Shown: one piece after another, positions 25,757 to 36,895 of the stretch
How the letters are laid out: the number at the start of each line of letters is the position of its first letter
Numbering within the stretch: the first letter of the stretch is position 1
Origin: Cepaea nemoralis
Taxonomy: Eukaryota > Mollusca > Gastropoda > Stylommatophora > Helicidae
Assembly (NCBI GenBank): GCA_014155875.1
Contig: JACEFZ010022355.1
Span: forward strand, 1 to 64,000
Reading direction: 5' to 3'
Length of the DNA stretch: 64,000 nt
Notes under the pieces: model-generated
Told to the model about the DNA's origin: nothing
Database searches by the model: none
Seen by the model: the letters and a program-made list of their open reading frames with translations, nothing else
Made by a program: the position numbers and the translations under genes

Positions 25757-26138
25757 ATGTTTGAACACGCAGACGAGCTGCGATTGTCCATGTTAGAATG
25801 TTATATTCTTGCTACTGACGCACAGATGCATTTTACCATCATTTCACGGAACGTCACAAGTGTTCATCACAATCTAGTAAACACCACGGTGCTGTTGTCA
25901 CGTCTTAACAATATTCCTATACAAACCTTATACATTCTTTGTAGGACGTTGCAATCAACCGCAACCCCAGGTTCATTTTCTATGCGATTTTACGTTCATT
26001 AGTTTATTACCTCGCCGTCAGCGTACCAAAAGTGTAAGCATCAGTGCATTACGTCCTACAGCCACATAGACCTCCAGCAAACATATAACAATGTATTACC
26101 TTCCTGATTTGGTATTAGCAGAAACAGTATGAACATTA
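25757..26138. other. Unique AT-rich sequence, no gene supported
   Basis: An 81-codon frame at 25757-26002 has no recognisable domain and no splice context. I consider it chance. Confidence 0.4.
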
Positions 26139-26310
26139 TACAGAGTGTAGTTTTAATTACTGTGCAGTATTTGAAAATATTGTCGTTCCAAGTTGTGTCT
26201 TTACCTTTCATGTTGCATTGTCTTGCATGAACTGGACAGTAGGTAAATACAAAACTTGGAACAGCAATATTTCCAAAAACTGCACAGTCATTAAAAATAC
26301 ACCCTATATA
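26139..26310. mobile_element. Fold-back MITE with about 70-bp inverted arms (TA target)
   Basis: 26141-26215 (CAGAGTGTA...ACTGTGCAGTATTTG...GTTCCAAGTT) is the imperfect reverse complement of 26240-26305 (AACTTGGAACAGC...ACTGCACAGTCATT...TACACCCT). A short loop of about 25 bp separates the arms, so the whole element folds into one hairpin. TA dinucleotides flank both ends, which suits a Tc1/mariner-type MITE. No coding capacity. The superfamily assignment rests only on the TA target and the CAGRGTGTA-like ends. Confidence 0.7.
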
Positions 26311-26349
26311 CTATAAAAAGAGACAAACAGCATTCTTTTTGTCATGCAA

Positions 26350-26690
26350 TGAGAAGCGATGACTCAGCCATGTGCACATGTGGTTTGGCGTAGCAGACAG
26401 CAGAGCACATACTCCAGGATTGCCCAAACTACAACATATCCAGGCGAACCTTCTGGCCTAGAGAGACAACAGTGGAAGATACTCTATGGATCGCTGAGTG
26501 AACTAAAAGAAATACTGTTAGAGTCATACAAGAGACAACAGTGGAAGATACTCTATGGATCGCTGAGTGAACTAAAAGAAATACTGTTAGAGTCATACAA
26601 GAGACAACAGTGGAAGATACTCTATGGATCGCTGAGTGAACTAAAAGAAATACTGTTAGAGTCATACAAGAGACAACAATGCAGTTATAG
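26350..26690 (+). pseudogene. LINE ORF2 3'-end fragment with internal triplication
   Basis: Near 26370 one frame reads MCTCGLA, a stop, then QTAEHILQDCPNYN and FWP. This is the CxC...H...C cluster found near the C-terminus of jockey-like non-LTR polymerases. The nucleotide sequence matches 62138-62240 closely, so both are copies of one family. After FWP a 69-bp segment (26462-26530) is repeated three times to 26668; it reads LYGSLSELKEILLE in another frame, so a frameshift precedes it. The 69-bp period (23 codons) makes a misleading 136-residue frame. It is a dead, 5'-truncated copy. Confidence 0.75.
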
Positions 26691-26694
26691 ACAT

Positions 26695-26855
26695 ATTTGC
26701 GGCGGCGACAAATGTGACGAGCATAAAGAAGAACGTGATATTAACCATAAATGTGACCAGGATAAATAAGAATGTTGCATTAATCATAAATGTGACACGG
26801 ATGAAGAATGTTACATTAACGATTAATGTTACCAGGACAGAGAAGAATGTTACGA
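26695..26855. repeat. Diverged repeat of about 40 bp, 3-4 copies
   Basis: Repeating blocks of ATTAAYSATAAATGTGAC plus GAAGAATGTTAC follow directly on the LINE fragment. The blocks are diverged, so the array is old. It may be the 3' tail of that LINE. Confidence 0.6.
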
Positions 26856-26934
26856 GAGGCCTTCAAATGAAAACCTTTAAGGTTTTTTTTTGTTATGTAT
26901 TCTGAAAAAGTAAAGAACAAATGTATCAATTTTC

Positions 26935-27124
26935 AATGTAGCACCTGGATTCCTGTAGAAAAAAAAAACATTCTCTTGGTCACTACTCGGTGTGCCTGAC
27001 CCGGTCGTGAACAACCTGTCATGCAGTGTTCAAACTTCCTACTCCACTCATATACTTGCTGGACTGACAGGCATACATCACCATACTGGTCCTTCATTCG
27101 CAGAATAATTTCTAAAGGTTTCAC
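26935..27124 (-). pseudogene. Mariner transposase N-terminal fragment
   Basis: On the minus strand GVKPLEIILRMKDQYGD and CLSVQQVYEWSRKF read as the first helix-turn-helix domain of a mariner-family transposase. The same signature recurs in the mariner copy at 50586-50810 (VKPLKICRRMMVQYGD). After about 45 residues the similarity stops; no catalytic domain is present. Its upstream side abuts the GAA-repeat tail of the LINE at 27125-28505, so that LINE probably inserted into this mariner copy. Confidence 0.65.
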
Positions 27125-28505
27125 CCCTTCTTCTTCTTCTTCTTCTCTTCTTCTTCAGCATTCCGAGCCATTGAGGTTCTTTGCTGCAAATACAATCTGT
27201 CTCCATTCGTCTCTCTGGTGGACCTTCTCTTGCCAGTCGTTGATTCCAAGTGCTTGTAGGTCTGTATGTATATTATCTCTCCACCGCCTTCTTGGTCTAC
27301 CTCGGGGTCTACGGTCATTTATTTCCTGAGTGTAAGCGAGTTTTGTTTCCCTATTATCTTCCATTCTTTCTATATGCCCCAGCCATTGTAGTCTATTAGC
27401 CTTCATGATACCAGTGATTAGCGGGGACTTAAACAAATCATAAATGTCTTTGTTACTTCTTCTTTTCCACTCTCCACTTTGTGTATCCCTAATGGGTCCA
27501 AAGATGCGTCTTAAAATTTTGTTCTCAAAGGTTTGTAACAAGGCTTCGTCTCCTTTCGTTGTACTCCAGGTTTCAGAGCCATACAGCACAACTGGTCTGA
27601 TCAGTGTTTTGTATATTGTGATTTTGGTGTTACGAGATAGCGCCTTTGATTTTAGTAGATGTTGTAGTGCATAGTATATCTTATTTCCAGAGTTGATTCT
27701 AGTTTGTATTTCTTCCCTTATGATGTTGGAGCAGTTGAAGATTGTACCCAGGTATTTGTATGTTTCCGTTCTTTTAATGGTCATATTATCTATTTGTATG
27801 TGGCCAGAGTTTTTAGCCATTCCGTCTCTTGAAATTACCATATATTCTGTCTTATCTTGGTTGATAACCAGCCCCATCTGTTGGGCTTTTTCCTTTAAGT
27901 GAGTCAATATTTCTAATGTCTTTTGTTCACTTTGTCCTATAATATCTATATCATCTGCATAACCAAGCAGCTTGGATGTTCCTCCAATATCACATTCTCC
28001 TTTACCTTCCTTACAACTTTCTCTAGAGCCAGATTGAAGAGTAGCGGCGATAGTGCATCACCCTGTTTCAAGCCAGATGTTATTTGGAAGGGGTCTGATT
28101 TCCTGTCTTTATATGTTACTATATTATAAGTATCTTCCATGCATAGTTTGGTCATGTTAATTAACTTCCTTGGTATTCCAAATTCCTGCATAACATTCCA
28201 TAGACTATTCCTATGGACACTATCATAAGCCTTTTTAAAATCCACAAAAATGTTATGGAGATCTCTTTTATATTCCCAATGTTTCTCGGCTATTTGTCGT
28301 AAGATAAATATCTGATCTATTGTTGATCTGTTTTGTCTAAAACCCGCCTGGTAGTCACCTAATATGTCTTCTGAATATGGTTTTAGTCTATTTAGTAATA
28401 CTGCGGATAGTATCTTATAGCTTGTGGTTTCACCCCTACACTGATTAAACAAAGTGATAACAGAACGCCGCTCCTCTTTGGTGCATGTCAAAAGTGGGGC
28501 GATCA
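27125..28505 (-). pseudogene. 5'-truncated non-LTR retrotransposon reverse transcriptase
   Basis: Two minus-strand frames (28506-27946 and 27907-27155) form one reverse transcriptase. Visible in order: YKILSAVLLNRL, GDYQAGFRQNRSTIDQIF, VDFKKAYDSV (motif A), GLKQGDALSPLLFNLALE (motif B) and GYADDIDIIG (motif C, codons at 27950-27961). The thumb and C-terminal part follow (LYGSETWSTTK, RLQWLGHIERMEDNR, RPRGRPRRRW). One frameshift lies just before the YADD motif at about 27990-28010. The 5' part, including any endonuclease, is missing, which is normal for LINE insertions. The 3' end is a (GAA)n tail at 27128-27160. The clade is uncertain (CR1, RTE or jockey-like). It is inactive as it stands. 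Confidence 0.88.
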
Positions 28506-28581
28506 TATTGAAACTGCACTTATGACGTCACCATGTTCATCTGCACCATGATGTCACGTGTTCAACACTCTTGACATCCTT

Positions 28582-28591
28582 AACAACAATA
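28582..28591 (+). repeat. Left target-site duplication of the SINE
   Basis: AACAACAATA, identical to 29187-29196 on the other side of the SINE. Confidence 0.75.
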
Positions 28592-29186
28592 CTAGGGGAC
28601 TGAGTGGTCTCGAGGTATGGTGTCCGCCTCGAGTGCTGGAGGTCTCGGGTTCAAGCCGCAGTAAGGGCCGGGATTTCTTCACGTGGACGTTTAGTAACAA
28701 AATTTCCCCTGGTCTCTGGGTAATGAGATACGACTCCCGTGTGTATTGTTGTCTCTGGGTAATGAGATCGGACGCCCGTGTGTATTGATGTCTCTGGGTA
28801 GTGAGATACGACTCCCGTGTGTATTGTTGTCTCTGGGTAATGAGATCGGACGCCCGTGTGTATTGTTGTCTCTGTGTAATGAGATACGACTCCCGTGTGT
28901 ATTGTTGTCTCTGGGTAGTGAGATACGACTCCCGTGTGTATTGTTGCGCACGTAAAAAATCCCCCGGCAGTTGGAAATCGAAGAAGAGTAGCCTAACGGT
29001 TCTGCCCGGGCAACATTTCGAGTTAAATATCTACTCAAAGTGTTTCAGGGTCCTCACCGGTGCTACGGAGTTCGTGCACTGAACTGAGATTCTCCGGACT
29101 CGGGCTTGCGTTAGGAGTAGAACGGAGCACTTATGGGTTACACCCGTGTGCCGTGATGTTGATCCGTCGACTAAGTAACTAAACTA
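28592..29186 (+). mobile_element. tRNA-headed SINE (595 bp) flanked by a 10-bp TSD
   Basis: The head at about 28592-28670 has Pol III boxes: an A-box-like TGGTCTCGAGG and a B-box GGTTCAAGCC. The body has a six-copy 39-bp internal array (28713-28946), then GCGCACGTAAAAAATCCCCC and a unique core. The 3' tail ends GTCGACTAAGTAACTAAACTA. AACAACAATA flanks both ends, which fixes the limits. Two blocks match the LINE at 37640-43979: GGTGCTACGGAGTTCGTGCA (29059-29078, identical to 37790-37809 in the LINE 5' UTR) and the tail (GAGCACTTATGG, GTCGACTAA, TAACTAA), which matches the LINE 3' end at 43905-43979. This suggests the SINE uses that LINE family's enzymes. It encodes no protein. Confidence 0.8.
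28713..28946. repeat. 39-bp tandem repeat inside the SINE, 6 copies
   Basis: Units start TCTCTGGGTAATGAGAT at 28713, 28752, 28791, 28830, 28869 and 28908. Two sub-types alternate at first (TACGACTCCC and CGGACGCCC). The 39-bp period leaves several frames open by chance. Confidence 0.95.
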
Positions 29187-29569
29187 AACAACAATATTGA
29201 TACGTTACAAGACAATGGCACGGCTATTGTAATTGTTATCACCCTTTTAAGATGTTCATTTGAACCCCCCTTGTATATTAACCATCATAGGTTTAGCCAG
29301 ATCCGGAATACCATGTCAATTCATTGTCCTGGTCGTTATGTGAACGGGTGCTGAATGTTGGCAACGTGTCTGGTTGGAGTGCTCCTTACATAAGTGCAAT
29401 ACCTGTTTCAAGGTAACTTGAGGGGAATTATGTCAACAGCCAATGCCTGTTTCAAGGGTAACTTGAGGGGAATTATACCAACAGCCAATAACTGAAACAC
29501 GCCAACAACACCTGCAGAATTAATCCCTTTGTGGGAGACAAGGGTGTATAGGTATTTGTGAACGTTTGT
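29187..29569. repeat. Unique sequence with a 45-bp duplication
   Basis: 29187-29196 is the right target-site duplication of the SINE. CCTGTTTCAAGG...AACAGCCAAT occurs twice in tandem at 29402 and 29447. The rest is unique with no gene seen. Confidence 0.6.
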
Positions 29570-29930
29570 CTGAAAGTGAGGGAGAGTGACGGAGAGTGAC
29601 GGAGAGGGAGTGAGCGAACGAGAGTGAGCGAGAGGGTGGGGGAATGAGAGAGGGGGAGAGGGGGAGAGGGGAGAGTGAAGAGAGAGAGGGGGATAGAGAG
29701 GGAGAGAGAGAGGGTGAGAGAGTGCGATGGACAGTGAGAGAGAGAGAGAGAAAGGGAGAATGGCGGAGAGGGAGTGAAGGAGAGTGAGTGAGAGGGTGGG
29801 GCATGAAAGAGGGGGACAGAGAGGGGAAGGATGAGAGAGTGCGAAGGATAGTGAGAGAGAGACAGAATGAGATGGAGAAATTAGTGAGGGGGAGAACAAA
29901 ATTGAGGAAAAGTGTGATAGAGTGATTGGT

Positions 29931-30008
<78 letters not shown>

Positions 30009-30098
30009 GCGAATTAGGGAAAGTGAGAGATAGAGAAAAAAACTAATGGACAATGATGAAAGAGAGAGAGAGAGAGAGAAAGAGAGAGAAGAGGAGAG

Positions 30099-30165
<67 letters not shown>

Positions 30166-30298
30166 ATAGGGAAAGGAGAAGATAGAGAGAAAAAAATAAT
30201 GGGTAATGATGAAAGAGAGAGAGAGAGAAGAGGGAGGGAGGGGGGAAGAGAGAGAATTAGGGAAAGAGAGATAGAGAGAAAAACTAATGGACAATGAT

Positions 30299-30352
<54 letters not shown>

Positions 30353-30360
30353 CACACACA
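29570..30360 (+). repeat. Purine-rich (GA)n microsatellite tract
   Basis: Almost pure purine on the plus strand. There are long GAGAGA runs at about 29932-30001, 30060-30165 and 30300-30352, separated by repeated AATTAGGGAAAG...AATGGACAATGATG blocks. The serine/leucine-rich frames on the minus strand are simple translations of CTCTCT. Confidence 0.95.
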
Positions 30361-30590
30361 CAAAGAGAGTGAGTGAGGGATAGTGTGAGATAGATGGAGA
30401 GTGGGTGGGTGGGTGGGTGAGTGAGTGAGTGAGTGAGTGGGTGGGTGGGTAAATGAGTGAGTGAGTGGGTGGGTAGGTGCGTGAGTGAGTGAGTGAGCGA
30501 GCGACGAAGGGAGGGAGGGAGTGGGTGGGTGGGTGGGTGAGTGAGTGAGTGAGTGAGTGAGTGAGTGAGTGAGTGAGTGAGTGAAAGCTG
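30361..30590 (+). repeat. (GTGA)n/(GTGG)n tetranucleotide tract
   Basis: Runs of GTGAGTGAGTGA alternate with GTGGGTGGGTGG; they adjoin the purine tract through a short CACACACA bridge. Confidence 0.95.
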
Positions 30591-31203
30591 AATGTATGTG
30601 TGTGCATATGTAATTAAGTGCTTGCTAATCCTAGCGACTATTCAAAATCTCGTTGTGTCAAATAACACCAAAGAGTTATAGATAAGCGTTAGAAAATTGC
30701 ATTACTCTTGGAATCTATTTACCAGTCGTATTTATATGGTATCGTACAAGTAAGAATAACATTCGTAGTCAGACGTGGATTTGATTTCTGTGGACAGTTT
30801 AAGAAACGTCGAGATCATACAGTCTCACCATGTAGGACAGAAATGCACTGAAAGGTATGTTGATAATCTTCCAGTATAGACAGCATAAACACGGTGTGAT
30901 ATGTCAATATCATAAAATCATCTACAGACAGACAAGTCACAAATCGTTATCTAACCGCTGATACAAAAAACATGACGCGAAAAATATTAGGGTCGGAACG
31001 ATAATTCGAATGCTAATAACACAAACACAACAAAGTCGATATGGCTGAATGGATTAGAGGCCTCACGCTTAAACTTCCGGTGTGCTGATGCCGAGTTAGC
31101 GGGTTCAACCCCTGCACCGGTCAGCTGGACTTTAAAAAGTGGATGAAATCTTGCTGAAGTTACCCAGACCTAATAAAGTAAGCGGTGAGTTTTATAGTTT
31201 TCT
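30591..31203. other. Unique sequence with one tRNA-like segment
   Basis: Mostly unique AT-rich DNA without a supported gene. The only structured element is the tRNA-like stretch at 31036-31122, listed separately. Confidence 0.5.
31036..31122 (+). other. tRNA-like sequence, probable SINE head
   Basis: The A-box TGGCTGAATGG and the B-box GGTTCAACCCC are both close to consensus and correctly spaced for a long-variable-arm tRNA. The T-arm folds (GCGGG-TTCAACC-CCTGC). The 5' segment GTCGATA does not pair with the expected 3' acceptor ACCGGTC, so this is not an intact tRNA. A tRNA-derived SINE head is the better call. Confidence 0.5.
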
Positions 31204-32165
31204 AAACAGACATGTATTGTTCGGCGCTCATAGAAATAAGGGAAAGAATTAGAGACTAGAGGACACACTCGACAACATAAATAAACAGACATGTAATGTT
31301 TGCGCCCATAGAAATAAGGGAAAGAATTAGAGACTAGAGGACACACTCGACAACATAAATAAACAGACATGTAATGTTTGACGCCCATAGAAATAAGGGA
31401 AAGAATTAGAGACTAGAGGACACACTCGACAACATAAATAAACAGACATGTAATGTTTGACGCCCATATAAATAAGGGAAAGAATTAGAGACTAGAGGAC
31501 ACACTCGACAACATAAATAAACAGACATGTAATGTTTGACGCCCATATAAATAAGGGAAAGAATTAGAGACTAGAGGACACACTCGACAACATAAATAAA
31601 CAGACATGTAATGTTTGGCGCCCATATAAATAAGGGAAAGAATTAGAGACTAGAGGACACACTCGACAACATAAATAAACAGACATGTAATGTTTGACGC
31701 CCATATAAATAAGGGAAAGAATTAGAGACTAGAGGACACACTCGACAACATAAATAAACAGACATGTAATGTTTGACGCCCATATAAATAAGGGAAAGAA
31801 TTAGAGACTAGAGGACACACTCGACAACATAAATAAACAGACATGTAATGTTTGACGCCCATATAAATAAGGGAAAGAATTAGAGACTAGAGGACACACT
31901 CGACAACATAAATAAACAGACATGTAATGTTTGACGCCCATAGAAATAAGGGAAAGAATTAGAGACTAGAGGACACACTCGACAACATAAATAAACAGAC
32001 ATGTAATGTTTGACGCCCATATAAATAAGGGAAAGAATTAGAGACTAGAGGACACACTCGACAACATAAATAAACAGACATGTAATGTTGGCGCTCACAG
32101 AAATAAGGGAAAGAATTAGAGACTAGAGGACACACTCGACAACATAAATAAACAGACATGTAATG
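31204..32165. repeat. 79-bp minisatellite, 12 copies
   Basis: Units start AAACAGACATGTAATG and contain AAATAAGGGAAAGAATTAGA and ACACACTCGACAACATAAAT. Variants include ATAGAAAT/ATATAAAT and TTGACGCC/TTGGCGCC. One unit is 78 bp. Each unit holds an AATAAA hexamer. Confidence 0.97.
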
Positions 32166-32469
32166 CAGAAATCACACAACTTACGTGAATTAATTAGATA
32201 AATCCTTCAAACTGAAATATACACATGTTCGCACAGTAATGTCGATTATCTACCACGGTAATTTTAAACTGACTAACATGTCTTTCTGCTTGCACAAGGA
32301 CGGCTTACGAAGGTTGATTAGTATTATCTTTACACCCCACAAATGTGTATGTGAAGATTTATAGAAGGTACAAGAGTGATACCACAACCATGTCAATGAA
32401 GAATTATGTCTGGAGAACAACGATACGCTCTTTGCCAGATGTTAGATACAAATGTTACAGTGACTTACA
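32166..32469. other. Unique spacer, nothing seen
   Basis: About 300 bp of unique AT-rich sequence between two arrays. No gene or motif supported. Confidence 0.4.
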
Positions 32470-32999
32470 AGTAGTGGTGAAGATAATCAGTCGGCATACA
32501 CAAGTGTAATCCATGCCAGACAAGTTGTTGTGAAGATAATCAGTCAGCATACACAAGTGTAATCCATGCCAGACAAGTTGTTGTGAAGATAATCAGTCAG
32601 CATACACAAGTGTAATCCATGCCAGACAAGTTGTTGTGAAGATAATCAGTCAGCATACACAAGTGTAATCCATGCCAGACAAGTTGTTGTGAAGATAATC
32701 AGTCAGCATACACAAGTGTAATCCATGCCAGACAAGTAGTTGTGAAGATAATCAGTCGGCATACACAAGTGTAATCCATGCCAGACAAGTAGTTGTGAAG
32801 ATAATCAGTCGGCATACACAAGTGTAATCCATGCCAGACAAGTTGTTGTGAAGATAATCAGTCGGCATACGCAAGTGTAATCCATACCAGACAAGTAGTT
32901 GTGAAGATAATCAGTCAGCATACACAACTGTAATCCATACCAGACAAGTAGTTGGGAAGATAATCAGTCAGCATACACAAGTGTAATCCATGCCAGACT
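32470..32999. repeat. 53-bp minisatellite, 10 copies
   Basis: Units contain AGATAATCAGTCAGCATACA and GTAATCCATGCCAGACAAGT, spaced exactly 53 bp from 32481 to 32958. The array cuts off the decayed LINE that starts at 33000. Confidence 0.97.
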
Positions 33000-33960
33000 A
33001 TCCACGTGCCTTTTTGATCACCGCCACCACCTCGCTTCACAACGAAGGCTTGGCATTGAAATCCACAATTGGTTTCTCCGGCCATTTGAGTCGTTCAATT
33101 TCATCGAGTGGGACGTCCCGCTGGGCACCGGAGTACATCGTCACGAAGTGATTCTCCAGCTCCTTTTTGCTGACACTAAGGATGCCGGATCACGACTGCT
33201 CAAACAAGTCCCGCGCAAACTTGTATGGTTCTCGGAAGAGTTTCTCACGTTCCTTCCGGGGTTTTCGCAGCCTCCTGCAGAACCTTTCCGCTAGATAGAG
33301 GGTATTGTGCCTGGATTTCAGATGTTGCCACACCTGGCGCAAGCCCACTTTCTCATGCTCGGCTGCTGTTTTGTACCGTTTTCGAGCGGCTTTCCTCTGT
33401 GATTTTACCTCATCTAGCAGCTTCTGCCACCTGGCCTTCTGTGGGCTAACTACTTCCTTTCTCTCGCTGCTACCAAATTGACGCGGCGAGTGGAGGTATA
33501 CAATCTTTCCGAACTGTTGTACCTTCTCTTCTAATGACGTGGGTTTTAGCTCATCCTCTTATACACGGGACAGCGTCTCATCTAATCGTGCCCACTCAGC
33601 CTTCTCGGTGGCAGGCGGGAACTTGATCTTTCCTCTGAGACTCTCGGAAGGTTGCTCGGGTGCGTCACAGGGGACATCGACTTGAGTCTTTTCAGTTCTG
33701 TGGGGTTCTCCATGGATGAGATACTCTAAAGTCTTTTTGATATCCCTTTCACAGGAGCGCTATTTATTCTCCTGTGACGTACTCTCTCACTTCTTTCGTC
33801 CAGCGTGAATTCTCATTCCCCGGTAGGAGACGAAGCTTTTACCACAGACGCATGCCCTACCCGGTCGTTCGGCTGAGGTCAAGGTCGGTTCGACGGTCTG
33901 AATCGTCAACATGTGGTCACTGTTGGATCTTTCATGTTCTCTCACTTCGGGGGATATAAG
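33000..33960 (-). pseudogene. Decayed LINE N-terminal and linker region with C2H2 finger
   Basis: One minus-strand frame stays readable for about 320 codons with five in-frame stops. From its 5' side it shows a zinc-finger-like CVCGKSFVSYRGMRIHAGRK, then a basic linker (KSQRKAARKRYKTAAEHEK, RFCRRLRKPRKERE). Next come EPYKFARDLFEQS, LSVSKKELENHFVTMYSG, RDVPLDEIERLKWPEKPIVD and finally EVVAVIKKARG. That succession is the pre-RT region of a non-LTR family with an N-terminal finger. The sequence breaks at 33000, just before the polymerase domain, where the 53-bp array begins. Its 5' end runs into the 47-bp array. No function is expected. Confidence 0.75.
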
Positions 33961-36895
33961 GGGCATATACTTGTACTTTCATGTTCTCTCATGTCGGGGG
34001 ATATAAGGGGCATTTACTTGTACTTTCATGTTCTCTCATGTCGGGGGATATAAGGGGCATATACTTGTACTTTCATGTTCTCTCATGTCGGAGGATATAA
34101 GGGGCATATACTTGTACTTTCATGTTCTCTCATGTCGGAGGATATAAGGGGCATATACTTGTACTTTCATGTTCTCTCATGTCGGGGGATATAAGGGGCA
34201 TCTACTTGTACTTTCATGTTCTCTCATGTCGGAGGATATAAGGGCATCTACTTGTACTTTCATGTTCTCTCATGTCGGAGGATATAAGGGGCATATACTT
34301 GTACTTTCATGTTCTCTCATGTCGGGGGATATAAGGGGCATCTACTTGTACTTTCATGTTCTCTCATGTCGGGGGATATAAGGGGCATCTACTTGTACTT
34401 TCATGTTCTCTCATGTCGGGGGATATAAGGGGCATATACTTGTACTTTCATGTTCTCTCATGTCGGAGGATATAAGGGGCATCTACTTGTACTTTCATGT
34501 TCTCTCATGTCGGGGGATATAAGGGGCATCTACTTGTACTTTCATGTTCTCTCATGTCGGAGGATATAAGGGGCATATACTTGTACTTTCATGTTCTCTC
34601 ATGTCGGAGGATATAAGGGGCATCTACTTGTACTTTCATGTTCTCTCATGTCGGAGGATATAAGGGGCATATACTTGTACTTTCATGTTCTCTCATGTCG
34701 GGGGATATAAGGGGCATCTACTTGTACTTTCATGTTCTCTCATGTCGGGGGATATAAGGGGCATCTACTTGTACTTTCATGTTCTCTCATGTCGGGGGAT
34801 ATAAGGGGCATCTACTTGTACTTTCATGTTCTCTCATGTCGGGGGATATAAGGGGCATCTACTTGTACTTTCATGTTCTCTCATGTCGGGGGATATAAGG
34901 GGCATCTACTTGTACTTTCATGTTCTCTCATGTCGGGGGATATAAGGGGCATCTACTTGTACTTTCATGTTCTCTCATGTCGGAGGATATAAGGGGCATC
35001 TACTTGTACTTTCATGTTCTCTCATGTCGGAGGATATAAGGGGCATCTACTTGTACTTTCATGTTCTCTCATGTCGGAGGATATAAGGGGCATCTACTTG
35101 TACTTTCATGTTCTCTCATGTCGGGGGATATAAGGGGCATCTACTTGTACTTTCATGTTCTCTCATGTCGGGGGATATAAGGGGCATCTACTTGTACTTT
35201 CATGTTCTCTCATGTCGGAGGATATAAGGGGCATATACTTGTACTTTCATGTTCTCTCATGTCGGGGGATATAAGGGGCATCTACTTGTACTTTCATGTT
35301 CTCTCATGTCGGGGGATATAAGGGGCATCTACTTGTACTTTCATGTTCTCTCATGTCGGGGATATAAGGGGCATCTACTTGTACTTTCATGTTCTCTCAT
35401 GTCGGGGGATATAAGGGGCATCTACTTGTACTTTCATGTTCTCTCATGTCGGGGGATATAAGGGGCATCTACTTGTACTTTCATGTTCTCTCATGTCGGG
35501 GGATATAAGGGGCATCTACTTGTACTTTCATGTTCTCTCATGTCGGGGGATATAAGGGGCATCTACTTGTACTTTCATGTTCTCTCATGTCGGAGGATAT
35601 AAGGGGCATCTACTTGTACTTTCATGTTCTCTCATGTCGGGGGATATAAGGGGCATCTACTTGTACTTTCATGTTCTCTCATGTCGGAGGATATAAGGGG
35701 CATCTACTTGTACTTTCATGTTCTCTCATGTCGGGGGATATAAGGGGCATCTACTTGTACTTTCATGTTCTCTCATGTCGGGGGATATAAGGGGCATATA
35801 CTTGTACTTTCATGTTCTCTCATGTCGGAGGATATAAGGGGCATCTACTTGTACTTTCATGTTCTCTCATGTCGGAGGATATAAGGGGCATCTACTTGTA
35901 CTTTCATGTTCTCTCATGTCGGAGGATATAAGGGGCATCTACTTGTAATTTCATGTTCTCTCATGTCGGAGGATATAAGGGGCATCTACTTGTACTTTCA
36001 TGTTCTCTCATGTCGGAGGATATAAGGGGCATCTACTTGTACTTTCATGTTCTCTCATGTCGGAGGATATAAGGGGCATCTACTTGTACTTTCATGTTCT
36101 CTCATGTCGGAGGATATAAGGGGCATATACTTGTACTTTCATGTTCTCTCATGTCGGAGGATATAAGGGGCGATCTACTTGTACTTTCATGTTCTCTCAT
36201 GTCGGGGATATAAGGGGCATCTACTTGTACTTTCATGTTCTCTCATGTCGGAGGATATAAGGGGCATCTACTTGTACTTTCATGTTCTCTCATGTCGGGA
36301 GGATATAAGGGGCATCTACTTGTACTTTCATGTTCTCTCATGTCGGGGGATATAAGGGGCATCTACTTGTACTTCATGTTCTCTCATGTCGGAGGATATA
36401 AGGGGCATCTACCTTGTACTTTCATGTTCTCATCATGTCGGAGGGATATAAGGGGCATCTACTTGTACTTTCATGTTCTCTCATGTCGAGGGATATAAGG
36501 GGCATCTACTTGTACTTTCATGTTCTCTCATGTCGGGGATATAAGGGGCATCTACTTGTACTTTCATGTTCTCTCATGTCGGAGGATATAAGGGGCATAT
36601 ACTTGTACTTTCATGTTCTCTCATGTCGGGGATATAAGGGGCATATACTTGTACTTTCATGTTCTCTCATGTCGGAGGATATAAGGGGCATATACTTGTA
36701 CTTTCATGTTCTCTCATGTCGGAGGATATAAGGGGCATCTACTTGTACTTTCATGTTCTCTCATGTCGGAGGATATAAGGGGCATATACTTGTACTTTCA
36801 TGTTCTCTCATGTCGGAGGATATAAGGGGCATCTACTTGTACTTTCATGTTCTCTCATGTCGGAGGATATAAGGGGCATATATACTTGTACTTTC
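33930..36895. repeat. 47-bp minisatellite, about 63 copies
   Basis: The unit is TTCATGTTCTCTCATGTCGG, then A/GGGATATAAGGGGCATMTA and CTTGTAC; 47 bp. Sub-types differ at GGGGG/GGAGG and ATATAC/ATCTAC. The first copy is diverged (CACTTCGGGGG) and is continuous with the LINE frame on its left, where it encodes ISPEVREHE on the minus strand. Confidence 0.97.

Noticed and set aside
25757..26002. 81-codon frame
   Set aside because: Short, no motif, no splice signals, no neighbours that support it.
29408..30607. Ser/Leu-rich frames of up to 279 codons on the minus strand
   Set aside because: They are translations of (CT)n and (CACT)n simple repeats.
31036..31122. Intact tRNA gene
   Set aside because: A- and B-boxes are good but the acceptor stem does not pair, so I list it as tRNA-like only.
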